In this document: positions 38,037 through 48,543 of the stretch, piece after piece
Layout: each line of letters starts with the position of its first letter
Position numbering within the stretch: position 1 is the first letter of the stretch
DNA from: Citrobacter sp. JGM124
GTDB taxonomy: Bacteria > Pseudomonadota > Gammaproteobacteria > Enterobacterales > Enterobacteriaceae
Length of the DNA: 64,000 nucleotides
Assembly (NCBI RefSeq): GCF_018257795.1
Contig: NZ_JAERJD010000001.1
Location: 434,001-498,000, forward strand
Direction: 5' to 3'
Translations under genes and position numbers: made by a program
The notes under the pieces: model-generated
Seen by the model: the letters and a program-made list of their open reading frames with translations, nothing else
Databases searched by the model: none
Told to the model about the DNA's origin: nothing

Positions 38037-39293
38037 ATGAGCCTGTTAGCACTAGGTATTAACCACAAAACAGCCCCAGTATCGTTGCGAGAACGTGTCA
38101 CGTTTTCGCCGGATACGCTCGACCAGGCGTTGGGGAGTCTGCTTGCCCAGCCTTTAGTGCAGGGCGGGGTGGTGTTGTCGACCTGTAATCGGACAGAGCT
38201 GTATCTGAGTGTCGAACAGCAAGAAAACCTTCATGAACAACTGGTGAACTGGTTGTGCAGTTACCACAATCTGAATGAAGATGAGGTACGTAAAAGTCTT
38301 TACTGGTACAACGGCAATGATGCTGTCAGCCATTTGATGCGGGTTGCCAGTGGGCTTGATTCTCTGGTACTGGGCGAGCCCCAAATTCTGGGGCAGGTAA
38401 AGAAAGCCTTTGCTGACTCCCAGAAAGAGCGGGCGTTATCGGGGGAACTGGAACGCATGTTTCAGAAATCATTCTCCGTCGCTAAACGAGTCAGAACTGA
38501 AACAGATATTGGTGCGAGTGCGGTTTCTGTCGCCTTTGCTGCCTGCACGCTGGCCAGACAAATCTTTGAGTCGCTTTCAGAGGTCAGTGTCTTGCTGGTG
38601 GGCGCAGGGGAAACGATTGAACTTGTTGCTCGTCACTTGCGCGAACACCATGTTAAAAAAATGATTATAGCCAACCGTACTCGTGAACGGGCACAGTTAC
38701 TGGCAGATGAGGTCGGGGCTGAGGTGATTAGCCTCAGTGATATTGATGTGCGTTTAGCTGATGCGGATATTGTGATTAGCTCAACAGCCAGCCCCTTGCC
38801 CATTATGGGTAAAGGCATGGTTGAACGTGCACTGAAAACGCGACGTAATCAGCCGATGCTGCTGGTCGATATTGCCGTGCCACGGGATGTTGAACCGGAA
38901 GTGGGTAAATTGCCCAATGTTTACCTTTATAGTGTCGATGATCTCCAGGCTATTATTCAGACCAACCTTGCCCAGCGGCAAGCCGCTGCGGTACAAGCTG
39001 AGACGATTGTTGCCCAGGAATCCTGCGAATTTATGGCCTGGCTGCGCGCTCAGAGCACCTCAGAGACGATTCGTGAATATCGTACCCAGGCCGAGCAGAT
39101 ACGCGATGACCTGACGGCCAAAGCGCTGGCATCCCTGCAACAAGGTGGTGATGCCGAAGCCGTCCTTCAGGAACTGGCATGGAAACTGACGAATCGTTTA
39201 ATTCATACGCCAACAAAATCCCTGACGCAGGCCGCCCGTGACGGTGACCATGAACGTCTGCAAATCCTGCGTAACAGCCTCGGGCTGGATTAA
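38037..39293 (+). CDS. hemA: Glutamyl-tRNA reductase
   Basis: 418 residues, first enzyme of C5 tetrapyrrole synthesis; reduces glutamyl-tRNA to glutamate-1-semialdehyde. The catalytic Cys50 is in [17 protein letters not shown]-binding domain has [16 protein letters not shown], and a C-terminal dimerisation helix ends at LRNSLGLD. The N-terminus [14 protein letters not shown] keeps the region that, in Salmonella, controls proteolysis with heme. prfA follows 35 bp later; hemA-prfA-prmC is the standard operon. Confidence 0.98.
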   Translation: MSLLALGINHKTAPVSLRERVTFSPDTLDQALGSLLAQPLVQGGVVLSTCNRTELYLSVEQQENLHEQLVNWLCSYHNLNEDEVRKSLYWYNGNDAVSHLMRVASGLDSLVLGEPQILGQVKKAFADSQKERALSGELERMFQKSFSVAKRVRTETDIGASAVSVAFAACTLARQIFESLSEVSVLLVGAGETIELVARHLREHHVKKMIIANRTRERAQLLADEVGAEVISLSDIDVRLADADIVISSTASPLPIMGKGMVERALKTRRNQPMLLVDIAVPRDVEPEVGKLPNVYLYSVDDLQAIIQTNLAQRQAAAVQAETIVAQESCEFMAWLRAQSTSETIREYRTQAEQIRDDLTAKALASLQQGGDAEAVLQELAWKLTNRLIHTPTKSLTQAARDGDHERLQILRNSLGLD

Positions 39294-39328
39294 TCCAATA
39301 ACTCTTATTACAAGGTGAAACACCGCCT

Positions 39329-40411
39329 ATGAAGCCTTCTATTGTTGCCAAACTGGAAGCCTTGCAAGAGCGCCATGAAGAAGTTCAGGCTCTGCTGGGT
39401 GACGCTGCAACTATTGCCGATCAAGATCGTTTTCGTGCATTGTCCCGTGAATATGCGCAATTAAGTGACGTATCACGTTGTTTCCTGGACTGGCGTCAAG
39501 TGCAGGAGGATATTGAGACAGCTGAAAGCATGCTCAGTGATCCTGAAATGCGTGAGATGGCTCAGGAAGAACTGACCGAAGCAAAAGCCCGTGGTGAAGA
39601 ACTGGAACAGCAGCTGCAAGTGTTATTGCTACCGAAAGACCCGGATGATGAGCGTAATGCGTTTATCGAAGTACGCGCGGGTACTGGTGGTGATGAAGCC
39701 GCGCTGTTTGCCGGGGACTTGTTTCGCATGTATAGCCGTTACGCTGAAGCGCGTCGCTGGCGTGTGGAGATCATCAGCGCCAACGAAGGTGAACATGGTG
39801 GTTTTAAAGAAGTTATCGCAAAAATTAGCGGTGATGGAGTTTATGGCCGGCTCAAATTTGAGTCAGGTGGGCATCGTGTTCAGCGTGTGCCAGCCACCGA
39901 GTCTCAGGGGCGAATTCATACCTCCGCTTGTACCGTCGCGGTGATGCCTGAGATCCCCGAAGCGGAATTGCCAGACATTAATCCGGCTGATCTGCGTATT
40001 GATACTTTCCGCTCTTCAGGTGCCGGTGGCCAGCATGTTAACACCACCGACTCAGCGATTCGTATTACCCACTTACCGACGGGAATTGTTGTTGAGTGCC
40101 AGGATGAACGCTCTCAGCACAAGAACAAAGCGAAAGCACTGTCGGTATTAGGGGCCCGTATTCGTGCCGCTGAAGTCGCAAAACGCCAGCAAGAAGAGGC
40201 TTCCACACGGCGTAACCTGCTGGGTTCAGGGGATCGTTCTGATCGTAACCGTACCTACAATTTCCCTCAAGGCCGTGTGACGGATCACCGTATTAACTTA
40301 ACTCTTTATCGTCTGGATGAGGTAATGGAGGGGAAAATCGACGCCCTGATTGAGCCGATTGTTCAGGAATTCCAGGCCGACCAGCTGGCTGCACTTTCTG
40401 AGCAGGATTAA
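39329..40411 (+). CDS. prfA: Peptide chain release factor 1
   Basis: 360 residues, as in E. coli. It reads UAA and UAG. The GGQ motif lies in [15 protein letters not shown], which is the site methylated by the product of the next gene. The segment [20 protein letters not shown] marks the domain joint. An ACAAGGTG site precedes the ATG. It shares one base with prmC at 40411, so they are coupled. Confidence 0.98.
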   Translation: MKPSIVAKLEALQERHEEVQALLGDAATIADQDRFRALSREYAQLSDVSRCFLDWRQVQEDIETAESMLSDPEMREMAQEELTEAKARGEELEQQLQVLLLPKDPDDERNAFIEVRAGTGGDEAALFAGDLFRMYSRYAEARRWRVEIISANEGEHGGFKEVIAKISGDGVYGRLKFESGGHRVQRVPATESQGRIHTSACTVAVMPEIPEAELPDINPADLRIDTFRSSGAGGQHVNTTDSAIRITHLPTGIVVECQDERSQHKNKAKALSVLGARIRAAEVAKRQQEEASTRRNLLGSGDRSDRNRTYNFPQGRVTDHRINLTLYRLDEVMEGKIDALIEPIVQEFQADQLAALSEQD

Positions 40412-41247
40412 TGGATTTTCAGACCTGGCTGGCCCGTGCGGTAACGGAGCTTGAGAATAGCGACAGCCCGAAACGTGATGCGCAAATCATACTGGGATTT
40501 GTGACGGGTAAATCCCGGACATTCATCCTGGCCTTTGCCGAGACAGTGTTAGATGACAGCCAGCTCAGTCAGCTGGCTGCATTACTGAGTCGTCGGGTAA
40601 AGGGGGAACCTGTGGCCTACCTGGTGGGGGAGCGCGAATTCTGGTCACTTCCCCTGCGTGTATCTCCTGCCACACTGATCCCTCGCCCTGATACGGAGTG
40701 CCTGGTTGAACAGGCCTTAGCATACTTGCCATCTCATCCTTGCAATATTCTCGATTTGGGGACAGGTACAGGGGCGATAGCCCTGGCGCTGGCCAGTGAA
40801 CGCCCAGACTGTCAGATCATTGCCCTCGATGTGGTGCCTGAAGCAGTTGAATTGGCGCGCAGTAATGGGCTTCAGCTGGGTATCACAAATGTTACGGTGC
40901 AGCAGAGTCACTGGTTTAGTGCTCTGGATAATGATCAGCGCTTTAACCTGATTGCCAGTAATCCGCCTTATATTGACAGTGCGGATAAGCATCTCAGCCT
41001 GGGAGATGTTCGCTTTGAACCGAAGAGTGCACTGGTTGCCGATCATCATGGTCTTGCTGATATCGAAATTTTAGTCGGCCATAGCCAGGGGTTCCTCGAG
41101 CCGGGTGGCTGGCTGATTTTAGAACATGGCTGGCAACAAGGCGCACAGGTCCGACAACTTTTTCGTGAGGCGGGTTATCATCATGTCAGCACGGGTAAGG
41201 ATTATGGAGGAAATGAGCGTTTCACATCGGGGCAATTTATCCCTTAA
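40411..41247 (+). CDS. prmC: Release factor glutamine methyltransferase
   Basis: 278-residue S-adenosylmethionine enzyme that methylates the Gln of the release-factor GGQ motif. The SAM site is DLGTGTGAIALALASERP and the catalytic NPPY is in IASNPPYIDSA. Its ATG overlaps the prfA stop. In E. coli sirB2 comes next; here 251 bp without a gene lead to sirB1. Confidence 0.97.
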   Translation: MDFQTWLARAVTELENSDSPKRDAQIILGFVTGKSRTFILAFAETVLDDSQLSQLAALLSRRVKGEPVAYLVGEREFWSLPLRVSPATLIPRPDTECLVEQALAYLPSHPCNILDLGTGTGAIALALASERPDCQIIALDVVPEAVELARSNGLQLGITNVTVQQSHWFSALDNDQRFNLIASNPPYIDSADKHLSLGDVRFEPKSALVADHHGLADIEILVGHSQGFLEPGGWLILEHGWQQGAQVRQLFREAGYHHVSTGKDYGGNERFTSGQFIP

Positions 41248-41498
41248 AAAAGAGATCGTTAAACCCGATGTCCCTTTTTACTTCAAAATACGGTATTTAC
41301 TTATCAGTTTGTTGCAAACCCGGCTCTGAAAGCTGACTGACATAATATTTAGCGTTATTATTTACGCTGATTTAAAGTTTATTGACCCAGCCAATATCAG
41401 TAAAACCAGTATTTTTTGGTCTGTTATTTGCCTGGACTGGTGGTGCACAACATCATCACTGAATTCATCACCACTAAAATATCGTTACTGGGGTAAGT
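41248..41498. other. Gap in place of sirB2
   Basis: 251 bp, AT-rich, without a gene. In E. coli sirB2 (ychQ) fills this position between prmC and sirB1. No remnant of its membrane protein could be recognised in any frame. Confidence 0.6.
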
Positions 41499-42308
41499 AT
41501 GAAGTCGTTAGCCGATTTCGAATTTAATCAGGCACCGCTTTGTGAAGGCATGATTTTAGTCTCACAACTGATTCGTGATGACTTTCCAGCAGCAGAGGTC
41601 GAGCGGCAATTGGGGCAGTTAGTGGCCCTGGCGCGTGAGGAAATTTGTGAAGGTCAGCATCCAGACTTGCAACTTGAAAAGCTGATCGAGCTTTTTTATG
41701 GCGCCTGGGGATTTAAAGATGCCGAGGGTATTTATCGTCTGTCTGATGCCCTGTGGCTTGATACTGTATTAACACGACGTCAGGGGAGCGCCGCTTCTTT
41801 GGGGGCGATTTTATTATGGGTAGCCGGACAGCTTAATATTCCGTTGATGCCGGTTATTTTCCCGACACAGCTTATTTTGCGTGCAGACTGGGTGGACGGT
41901 GAAATGTGGCTTATTAACCCGTTTAATGGTGATACGCTGGACGAACATACTCTTGAAGTATGGCTGAAAGGTAACATCAACCCGACCGCCGAGCTGTATG
42001 AAGAAGACCTCGAAGAGTCCGATAATGCAGAGGTTATTCGTAAATTGCTGGATACCCTAAAGTCTTCATTAATGGAAGAACGGCAAATGGAACAAGCCCT
42101 GCGCGTCAGCGAGGTGTTGTTACAGTTTAATCCTGAAGACCCGTATGAAATACGCGATCGTGGTCTTATCTATGCTCAGCTGGATTGTGAGCATGTGGCG
42201 CTGAATGACCTGAGCTACTTTGTTGAACAGTGTCCCGAAGATCCGATCAGTGACATGATCAAAGCGCAAATTAATGCAATTGCGCATAAGCAGATAACTC
42301 TTCATTAA
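41499..42308 (+). CDS. sirB1: SirB1/YchA transglutaminase-like, TPR-containing protein
   Basis: 269 residues, matching E. coli SirB1 in length. The transglutaminase-like region contains SLGAILLWVAGQLNIPLMPVIFPTQLILR; the C-terminal third (about 185-260) has tetratricopeptide-like helices, including EVLLQFNPEDPYEIRDRGLIYAQL. The biochemical role is unknown. It precedes kdsA by 24 bp, the usual arrangement, and probably shares its transcript. Confidence 0.93.
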   Translation: MKSLADFEFNQAPLCEGMILVSQLIRDDFPAAEVERQLGQLVALAREEICEGQHPDLQLEKLIELFYGAWGFKDAEGIYRLSDALWLDTVLTRRQGSAASLGAILLWVAGQLNIPLMPVIFPTQLILRADWVDGEMWLINPFNGDTLDEHTLEVWLKGNINPTAELYEEDLEESDNAEVIRKLLDTLKSSLMEERQMEQALRVSEVLLQFNPEDPYEIRDRGLIYAQLDCEHVALNDLSYFVEQCPEDPISDMIKAQINAIAHKQITLH

Positions 42309-42320
42309 GCGCACACCTAA

Positions 42321-43187
<867 letters not shown>

Positions 43188-43230
43188 TCCTGCTGACTGA
43201 TGGTAAGTCTTGACTTGCGCCAGTAAAATA

Positions 43231-43262
43231 AAAAGCCCTTGTTATAACAAGGGCTTTTTTTC
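43231..43262. terminator. Bidirectional terminator between kdsA and chaA
   Basis: AAGCCCTTGTT (43233-43243) pairs perfectly with AACAAGGGCTT (43246-43256) around AT, followed by a T-run and preceded by an A-run. It serves the convergent kdsA and chaA. Confidence 0.94.
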
Positions 43263-43275
43263 TGCATGCATACGG

Positions 43276-44379
43276 TCAGACAAAAATAGTCATCAGGTAG
43301 GCAGCAAATAATGCCAGATGGGCGGAGCCATTAAGGACGTTCGTTCTGCCCGTTGAGAATGATATCTGACACAAGACCAGTGCGGAAACCATCACCACCA
43401 TTTGTGGCATGCCTAATGCGAATATCAGTTCATTACCGGTTAGCATTGCGATAACCGTCACCGCAGGGACGGTGAGTGAAATCGTGGCCAGCACTGAGCC
43501 AAAAAACAGGTTCATAGCACGCTGAACCTGATTATTCAGCACGGCTCGCAGCGCTCCAAGCCCTTCAGGGGAAAGGATCAATAAAGCGACAAGGAAGCCT
43601 GTGAACTGCTCAGGGGCATTCAGGCTACTGAGTAAATGCTCAAGAGGGTTGGCATTCATTTTAGTCACGGCAATAACCGCAATTAAGTGAACAATCAGCC
43701 AGGCTGTATGCCATTTTGAACTATGGGCAGACGGTTTACCGTGGTGTGGATCGCCATCATCGCCTTCATCTTCATGCTCATAGATGAATAAATTTTGGTG
43801 GGTTTTGGTCTGAATTAACAGAAACACACCGTACATAGCCGCAGAGATTAAAGCGACCAATAGTGCCTGACCGGTGGAAAAGTTTCCTTCTGGCAACGCC
43901 ATAGGAAAAACCAGCACAATGATGGCGAGTGGAAACAGGGCGATAAGATACTGCTTCAGACCGAACAGGTTCAGATACTGTGTGGCAAATTTTCGGCCGC
44001 CCAGGAGCAGTGAAAAACCAACCAGACCACCAGTCACAATCATAATGATAGAATAGAGCGTGTCACGCATCAGGGTCGGGGCCGCATCACCGGTCGCCAT
44101 CAAGGCTGAGATCAGGCTGACTTCGAGAATGACCACGGACAAGCTCAGAATGAGTGAACCATAGGGTTCACCCAGACGGTGTGCGAGTACGTCTGCATGG
44201 CGAACCACACTAAAAGCACTGGTCAGAATGGCCACCAGTGCGAGGATATTTATCCCGACAACCACCGGCAGAGACTGGCTGGAGCCCCACATCGCCAGTA
44301 TGGCCAGTGCGAGAACAGGAAAAATGAGAGAACTCTCCTTGTGACGGGTTTTAACCGCCTCATGCTGTGTTTTTGGCAT
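43276..44379 (-). CDS. chaA: Calcium/sodium(potassium):proton antiporter ChaA
   Basis: 367-residue inner-membrane cation exchanger with 10-11 hydrophobic segments. Two CaCA-type repeats carry acidic residues in ILSLSVVILEVSLISALM and LILSPEGLGALRAVLNN. A His/Asp/Glu-rich cytoplasmic loop (EHEDEGDDGDPHHGKPSAH) separates the halves, as in E. coli ChaA. It extrudes sodium, potassium or calcium at alkaline pH. In E. coli chaB and chaC follow on the other strand; here only chaC is present. Confidence 0.95.
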   Translation of the reverse strand: MPKTQHEAVKTRHKESSLIFPVLALAILAMWGSSQSLPVVVGINILALVAILTSAFSVVRHADVLAHRLGEPYGSLILSLSVVILEVSLISALMATGDAAPTLMRDTLYSIIMIVTGGLVGFSLLLGGRKFATQYLNLFGLKQYLIALFPLAIIVLVFPMALPEGNFSTGQALLVALISAAMYGVFLLIQTKTHQNLFIYEHEDEGDDGDPHHGKPSAHSSKWHTAWLIVHLIAVIAVTKMNANPLEHLLSSLNAPEQFTGFLVALLILSPEGLGALRAVLNNQVQRAMNLFFGSVLATISLTVPAVTVIAMLTGNELIFALGMPQMVVMVSALVLCQISFSTGRTNVLNGSAHLALFAAYLMTIFV

Positions 44380-44901
44380 TAAACTACTCCATTGCTGCAG
44401 ATGACAAGTGGTGTATTTGTTGTTGCTGTGTTTTTGATTTCAATAATATAGCAAAAAAGTGTGTTTTTTACTTAATATTTACTTTTTTTTACTGCTTTTA
44501 GTTGATTAACCATTTAAATGCATTAAAAGAACTATGTTTAACAATTTAATCCATTAAAACATATAAATAGAATTTAATAATGCACAATATACATGATCGG
44601 TAATGCTTTGCTGAAACCCTGTTTTGGTTCATAGTATCAGAGATAATACATGGTTAATGTTACGCTGTCCGTTCAGGTAATCTTACAATTCAAACCAGCG
44701 ATAACAAGGTTGTAGCGAATAAAAGTGGGGCTGTGCCATGAAGCGTCATCACGGTGGTTAACGTGCAAAATGACAGATACCGGGATCGCTCTCTGACTTG
44801 CGAGACATCAATTAATTTATTATGGTCAGTTTAGTCATCGATTGGACAGGATAAGTCAATCTACCTGAACAGAGGGACGTTTGCTGTAGTGGAGGCATGG
44901 T
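44380..44901. other. Intergenic region chaA-chaC, chaB absent
   Basis: 522 bp, very AT-rich in the first 250 bp, which must hold the chaA promoter. chaB normally lies here; no ChaB-like frame was found. No Ldr-type small toxin gene, which E. coli has in this neighbourhood, was recognised. Confidence 0.6.
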
Positions 44902-45570
44902 GTGATAACAAGAGATTTCTTAATGAAAGCGGATTGTAAGACAGCTTTTGGTGCCATTGAGGAATCATTATTATGGAGTCCTGAGCAACGTTCAGCCTCG
45001 CTTTTGGCTACGCTTGCCCGACGTCCAGATCAGAGTCCAGTGTGGCTGTTTGGTTATGGTTCTTTAATGTGGAATCCGGCCTTTGTCTATGATGAAACCG
45101 CCCCAGCCATTCTTGAAGGCTGGCACCGGGACTTCTGTTTACGGCTCACCGCCGGGCGTGGTACCGCATGCCACCCAGGGCGAATGCTGGCCCTTAAAGA
45201 GGGGGGGCAAACAACGGGGCTGGCATTCCGGTTACCAGAAGAAGGACTCAAAGAGGAACTCACTCTTGTCTGGAAACGGGAAATGATCACGGGGTGCTAT
45301 TTACCGACGTGGTGCCCGCTGTTACTTGACGATGGACGTGAGGTTAATGCACTGGTCTTCGCGATGGACTCCCGGCATCCGCTGTATGAAGCAGATTCGC
45401 GGGCGGAGACTATTGCGCCTCTGATAGCAACAGCCAGCGGGCCATTAGGCAGCAATGCCCAGTATCTTTTTTCACTTGAACAAGCCATGAAAGAACGGGG
45501 AATGCACGATGATGTTCTTTCTGAATTAGCGAGCAGGGTGCGGTCTTTGCAACAAAAACAGCAGGAATAA
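44902..45570 (+). CDS. chaC: Gamma-glutamylcyclotransferase ChaC
   Basis: 222 residues. Degrades glutathione to 5-oxoproline and Cys-Gly. The cyclotransferase motif is WLFGYGSLMWNP, followed by HRDFCLRLTAGRGT and EEELTLVWKREMITGCYLPTW-like sequence containing the catalytic Glu. The GTG at 44902 (MITRDFLMKADCK) is chosen because GGAGG lies 6 bp upstream and E. coli ChaC begins in the same way. The C-terminus is shorter than that of E. coli. Confidence 0.95.
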   Translation: MITRDFLMKADCKTAFGAIEESLLWSPEQRSASLLATLARRPDQSPVWLFGYGSLMWNPAFVYDETAPAILEGWHRDFCLRLTAGRGTACHPGRMLALKEGGQTTGLAFRLPEEGLKEELTLVWKREMITGCYLPTWCPLLLDDGREVNALVFAMDSRHPLYEADSRAETIAPLIATASGPLGSNAQYLFSLEQAMKERGMHDDVLSELASRVRSLQQKQQE

Positions 45571-45666
45571 TGCCCTGCTGTCATAACGGTGACAATAATA
45601 GAATCCACGGGCGACCGGGCTTTCCCCCAGGTCACCGTAGGGTTTGGATCGTGGCGCTATCCCACG

Positions 45667-46020
45667 TTAAAACGTCAGTACTTTATCCGCCGCGATAACC
45701 CATTCAGCCAGTTCTACCAGCGTACCAATAGCAATGCCTTCCACCAGTGGGAGCGTACTGATCCCCCGACCATCTGCGCAGGTCTTGCACAGTTTCACCG
45801 GGACCCCTTGTGCGGTCAGGATTTCCAGCATTTGCTGAATATTATAACCTTCAGCCGGTTTCTGGCCGCGAATACCCGCGGTGACCGCGTCAGACATTAA
45901 AAAGAGTTTAACTTCCGGGGAAGGGGTTTGTTCATTGAGAGCAATGGCCAGACGTAAACTATTGAACATGGATTCGCTGCCATAAGCAGCGCCGTTGGCA
46001 ATAATGACAATTTTCTGCAC
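45667..46020 (-). CDS. ychN: YchN, DsrE/F-like sulfur-relay family protein
   Basis: 117 residues, same length as E. coli YchN, whose crystal structure is a hexamer. DsrE/DsrF-like fold with MQKIVIIANGAAYGSES at the N-terminus and the conserved Cys pair in VKLCKTCADGRG, suggesting a thiol function; its pathway is unknown. The start is a GTG at 46020 preceded by AAGGAGT. In E. coli ychO and the narXL-narK-narGHJI genes follow; here a tRNA gene does. Confidence 0.94.
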   Translation of the reverse strand: MQKIVIIANGAAYGSESMFNSLRLAIALNEQTPSPEVKLFLMSDAVTAGIRGQKPAEGYNIQQMLEILTAQGVPVKLCKTCADGRGISTLPLVEGIAIGTLVELAEWVIAADKVLTF

Positions 46021-46198
46021 GTGTACTCCTTGTATACCAGTATGGCCGGGGAAAGTTATGCCGCCTGTACAGAACGTCATACCCGGTTCAGCATACGTTG
46101 GAAGCAGGGTAAATGGTAGACACGGCTGAAGATTAAAAGGGCAGAGAGATATCGACGATGTTCAGGATGAACATAACATCCTTAATAAGGAAAGCAGA

Positions 46199-46283
<85 letters not shown>

Positions 46284-46324
46284 ACGGGGTAATGCACTTT
46301 ACTGACCACGAAACGTTGTAAAGC

Positions 46325-46358
46325 GGGCGCATCATACCAAACAATGCGCCGCTGTAAA
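46325..46358 (-). promoter_or_regulatory. Stable-RNA promoter of the tRNA-Tyr gene
   Basis: On the minus strand TTTACA (46353-46358) and TATGAT (46331-46336) are 16 bp apart, followed directly by the GC-rich discriminator GCGCCC. This is the layout of the E. coli tyrT promoter, a model for stringent control by ppGpp. The predicted start gives a leader of about 40 nt before the mature tRNA. Confidence 0.9.
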
Positions 46359-46440
46359 GACGTTATATGAATAAAATGAATCGTTTGCCGTTTTTTTACC
46401 CGGACTGGCGTCGGACTAAGCCGCGTTACTGAAAAAGCGA

Positions 46441-47283
46441 CTACAGAATAATCGTGCGGTTGCCATAGACAAATACACGCTGGTTTAAGACCTGATAGAG
46501 TGCGTGGCTAAGGACATTTTTTTCGACATCACGCCCGGCACGCATCATGTCATCGGCACTGTAGGTGTGATCAACATGAATGACATCCTGCATAATGATC
46601 GGCCCCTCATCCAGATTATCATTAACATAATGTGCGGTTGCGCCGATAATTTTGACACCACGTTCATAAGCCTGGTGATAAGGGCGTGCACCGATAAACG
46701 CTGGCAGAAATGAGTGATGAATATTAATGATCTGGTTCGGAAAACGGGCGACGAATTGCGGTGTTAACACACGCATATATTTAGCCAGTACCACATAATC
46801 CGGCTGGTGGGCGGCAATGGCGTCTGCCATCTGTGCATCATGCTCGTCACGCGTCAGGCCTTCATGGCTGACCAGCTGGAATGGAATGTCAAAACGCTCA
46901 ACCAGGCTACGCAGGGTATCGTGATTACCTATTACTGCTGCGATTTCCACGTCCAGGCCGCCATAGGCGGATTTCATGAGTAAATCACCCAGACAGTGTG
47001 CCTCTTTAGTGACCAGGATCACTATGCGGCGTTTTCCTGCAGGCGTCAGTTCGCGAATTGAACCTTCCGGTAACGCGCTGTCGAGGTCAGCCAGTAACGT
47101 GGTGTCGTTAAAAATACCTTCCAGCTCGGTGCGCATAAAGAAACGCCCGGTACGATGGTCAACGAATTCATTATTCTGCACAATATTCAGTTCGTGCTTG
47201 TAGCAGAGGTTAGTGATACGCGCAATCAGACCTTTTTGGTCAGGGCAGATAGTGCGAAGAATTTTACGTTGTAATGCCTGCAT
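46441..47283 (-). CDS. purU: Formyltetrahydrofolate deformylase
   Basis: 280 residues. Hydrolyses 10-formyl-tetrahydrofolate to formate and tetrahydrofolate, supplying formate for PurT. An N-terminal ACT domain (about 8-85) senses the one-carbon state (methionine/glycine in E. coli). The formyltransferase-like domain has NIHHSFLPAFIGARPYHQAYERGVKIIGATAHYV with the catalytic His. It lies beside ychJ and tyrT, the standard order. Confidence 0.97.
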   Translation of the reverse strand: MQALQRKILRTICPDQKGLIARITNLCYKHELNIVQNNEFVDHRTGRFFMRTELEGIFNDTTLLADLDSALPEGSIRELTPAGKRRIVILVTKEAHCLGDLLMKSAYGGLDVEIAAVIGNHDTLRSLVERFDIPFQLVSHEGLTRDEHDAQMADAIAAHQPDYVVLAKYMRVLTPQFVARFPNQIINIHHSFLPAFIGARPYHQAYERGVKIIGATAHYVNDNLDEGPIIMQDVIHVDHTYSADDMMRAGRDVEKNVLSHALYQVLNQRVFVYGNRTIIL

Positions 47284-47345
47284 GGAATGCTAAGTCCTGT
47301 TGAGTGTGTCTGCAAAACGATAATGCTTCAGGGGGTTAAGCGAGC

Positions 47346-47798
47346 CTAACCACAACATTTTTTAAATTTTTTGCCTGAGCCGCAAGGGCAGGCGTCATTA
47401 CGACCAAATGCGGGACGTACGCCGTCCACATAGTACCACTGGTCGTTTTCTTTCAGGAAACGAGAACGTTCAATTATGGCAATTTCTTTGCCGCTTTCCT
47501 TAAAACGAGCGACAAAACTGACATAAGCCTCATTTTGATCACTGCCGCTGGCTTTCTCAAAGACGGTCAGACCCAGCCAGTCTGGGGTGCCAAAACTCGC
47601 AGAAATTTCAGATTCGAGCTCAGGATAGCGGCGAGTCGGGTGCCAGCTCGCCACTAAATAGTCTGCCCGGGCAAGTACGAAAGCAGTATAACGCGATCTC
47701 ATCAATTGCTCTGCGTGCTCAGGATACTGGCGGGCATCCAGATAAGACTGACAACATGAGCTATACTCCAGACCGCTGCCACATGGACACAGCTGCAT
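47346..47798 (-). CDS. ychJ: YchJ, SEC-C motif protein
   Basis: 150 residues. Two SEC-C zinc motifs frame the protein: [14 protein letters not shown] at the N-terminus and [16 protein letters not shown] at the C-terminus. Between them is an NTF2-like domain with [22 protein letters not shown]. Function is not known. Upstream in E. coli are rssA and rssB; here rssA is absent. Confidence 0.95.
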   Translation of the reverse strand: MQLCPCGSGLEYSSCCQSYLDARQYPEHAEQLMRSRYTAFVLARADYLVASWHPTRRYPELESEISASFGTPDWLGLTVFEKASGSDQNEAYVSFVARFKESGKEIAIIERSRFLKENDQWYYVDGVRPAFGRNDACPCGSGKKFKKCCG

Positions 47799-48120
47799 TT
47801 ATTGATCTCCAGGAAATAGGGACGTTATCTGTAAGATAATGACCGAGGTTCGGTTAACCGAATCGTTACTTTGCCGCTATGGCGTGATTGCCGTGAAATT
47901 TGACTGAGCGCAATGCTACTGGTAAGAGTGACGTGGACAATCTTGTCGAATCCTGTGGCAAAATCAGAACATGCAGTGATAGTGATGGTTGAGTCCGGTA
48001 ATTATACCAGAGCAGGGCTATTGGGGGTAGGGTACTTGAGTGGATATGCTCCCCACCAGAGGGAGACCCCTTTTACCAATACCGAAGATGTATTTAGTCA
48101 TACTCAAGGAGGAGTTTATC
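47799..48120. other. Gap in the place of rssA, left part
   Basis: 322 bp. The ychJ promoter should lie near the left end. Overlapping short frames carry no known domain. Nothing similar to the patatin-like RssA was recognised. Confidence 0.5.
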
Positions 48121-48543
48121 GTGAGGGAGAGCCGAAGGGCGTGTTACATCTCATTATATGTTGTCAGGTTGCCACTATCTGCCAGCCGGCCGTTTTTTAT
48201 ACTGGTGCCTGGTCAGGCGGTAAAATTCACTGATGTGGGCTATAATGAAAATCACTTAGCTTCAGTTGCTACTTGGGTCATTCAGCCACAAGAAGCAACT
48301 CAGGAGCAAGCCGATTCAGGGAATGAACCCGTTGCTGCACCGTACCCGGTACACATTGCCAGCAGGATTATGCACGGGCAATATTGTGCTGAATCGCAGC
48401 CTGCAGCTTTTACATTTTTTGGTTGTCATACACGCAAACGCCAGCATCTTTTTCGTTATGCCAGACCCGGTGAGGATAAAAACAGTATTGTGTCACGATT
48501 GAGTTACTATCAGGCTGGAGAGCATTCATGCGCCGGCCATTAG
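48121..48543 (+). CDS. Candidate unrecognised protein overlapping rssB
   Basis: A 140-codon frame from GTG 48121 to TAG 48543. AAGGAGGAG (48106-48114) lies 6 bp before the start, one of the best ribosome sites in this window. The end overlaps the first 16 bases of rssB, which suggests translational coupling. The product MRESRRACYISLYVVRL... has no recognised domain, no clear signal peptide, scattered Cys/His (GQYCAESQ, FFGCHTRKRQH) and a basic character. It occupies the place of rssA but does not resemble it. It may be a real lineage-specific gene or a chance frame. Confidence 0.4.
   Translation: MRESRRACYISLYVVRLPLSASRPFFILVPGQAVKFTDVGYNENHLASVATWVIQPQEATQEQADSGNEPVAAPYPVHIASRIMHGQYCAESQPAAFTFFGCHTRKRQHLFRYARPGEDKNSIVSRLSYYQAGEHSCAGH

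Noticed and set aside
47913-48233. 106-codon frame upstream of rssB in another reading frame
   Set aside because: It lacks a ribosome site and is out of frame with the better-supported candidate starting at 48121.
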